Source: Limosilactobacillus pulli (GTDB lineage: Bacteria; Bacillota; Bacilli; Lactobacillales; Lactobacillaceae). Taken from it: a stretch of DNA of 22,614 nucleotides. The stretch lies in the NCBI RefSeq assembly GCF_947381555.1, contig NZ_CANCWQ010000027.1, positions 1 through 22,614 on the forward strand, read 5' to 3'. The notes beneath the pieces are model-generated. The model was not told the DNA's origin, did no database searches, and saw only the letters and a program-made list of their open reading frames with translations. Positions within the stretch are counted from its first letter, which is position 1, and each line of letters starts with the position of its first letter. The translations under genes were made by a program, and so were the position numbers. Below, piece by piece: positions 22,538 to 22,614 of this stretch.

Positions 22538-22614
22538 TGTCAACACCGATTTTAAAATGTAGGATTTCACCGGTTTAAAAATGTAGTTTTTCACCGATTT
22601 GTTTCTGTTGTCTG
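22538..22614. mobile_element. Left end of an insertion sequence, probably IS21 family, running out of the window
   Basis: It begins TGTCAACACCG. A 24-base unit then repeats in tandem: CACCGATTTTAAAATGTAGG (plus ATTT) at 22544-22567, CACCGGTTTAAAAATGTAGT (plus TTTT) at 22568-22591, and a third partial copy (CACCGATTTG) from 22592. Multiple direct repeats inside the ends, thought to be transposase binding sites, are typical of IS21 elements, which also often begin TGT. No transposase gene is reached before the window ends, so the family and orientation are not certain. Confidence 0.65.

Noticed and set aside
22507..22578. A real 23-aa peptide gene after cas9
   Set aside because: Its first ten residues match the start of Cas1 and the rest is read through insertion-sequence end repeats, so it is a truncated gene, not a peptide.
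1..22614. CRISPR repeat-spacer array
   Set aside because: No regularly spaced 36-bp repeats were seen anywhere in the window. The only tandem repeats are the 24-bp insertion-sequence end units with no spacers.

Overview
The window looks like a chromosomal segment of a heterofermentative lactobacillus. The best guess is Limosilactobacillus or a close relative; the genus is inferred from the hrcA-grpE-dnaK-dnaJ-lepA order, a type II-A Cas9 of lactobacillus type, and moderate GC in the core genes. It is a housekeeping block flanked by AT-rich accessory segments.

Layout. (1) 1-3.5 kb, AT-rich, all leftward: a translationally coupled pair of unrecognised genes (517 aa with an N-terminal Cys/His zinc-ribbon-like site, then 172 aa) and a membrane protein with an Ig-like domain. 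(2) 3.5-4.06 kb: a stretch without a convincing gene, containing two leftward terminators. (3) 4.06-5.8 kb: a leftward phosphoribosyltransferase and nucleobase permease salvage operon with a recognisable promoter. (4) 5.96-8.5 kb: a GIY-YIG nuclease fused to a DUF2075-type ATPase/helicase, then a maltose O-acetyltransferase-type enzyme, closed by a bidirectional terminator. (5) 8.6-16.0 kb: a small helical protein divergent from the heat-shock block hrcA-grpE-dnaK, dnaJ, lepA. The hrcA promoter carries a CIRCE operator and two CtsR-like operators, implying dual repression. (6) 16.0-17.65 kb: an AT-rich mobile remnant with a 5'-truncated tyrosine integrase and a two-gene unit (a DUF1828/DUF1829-type protein and a partner). 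(7) 18.1-22.6 kb: a type II-A CRISPR-Cas locus.

The CRISPR locus is the most interesting part. cas9 (1395 aa) keeps every catalytic motif. Between cas9 and cas1 I see an unannotated leftward RNA that I read as the tracrRNA. It has a good sigma-A promoter (TTGCTA, 17 nt, TATACT), an anti-repeat containing ATTGATTTAACAT, a two-stem nexus-like element and a terminator shared back-to-back with cas9. Its -35 box overlaps the cas1 Shine-Dalgarno. cas1 itself begins (MGWRSVIVTQ) but is cut after about ten codons by what looks like the end of an IS21-type insertion sequence with 24-bp tandem terminal repeats. The locus therefore appears able to make Cas9 and tracrRNA, but not to acquire new spacers through this cas1. 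No repeat-spacer array, tRNA or rRNA lies in the window; cas2, csn2 and the array, if present, lie beyond the right edge.
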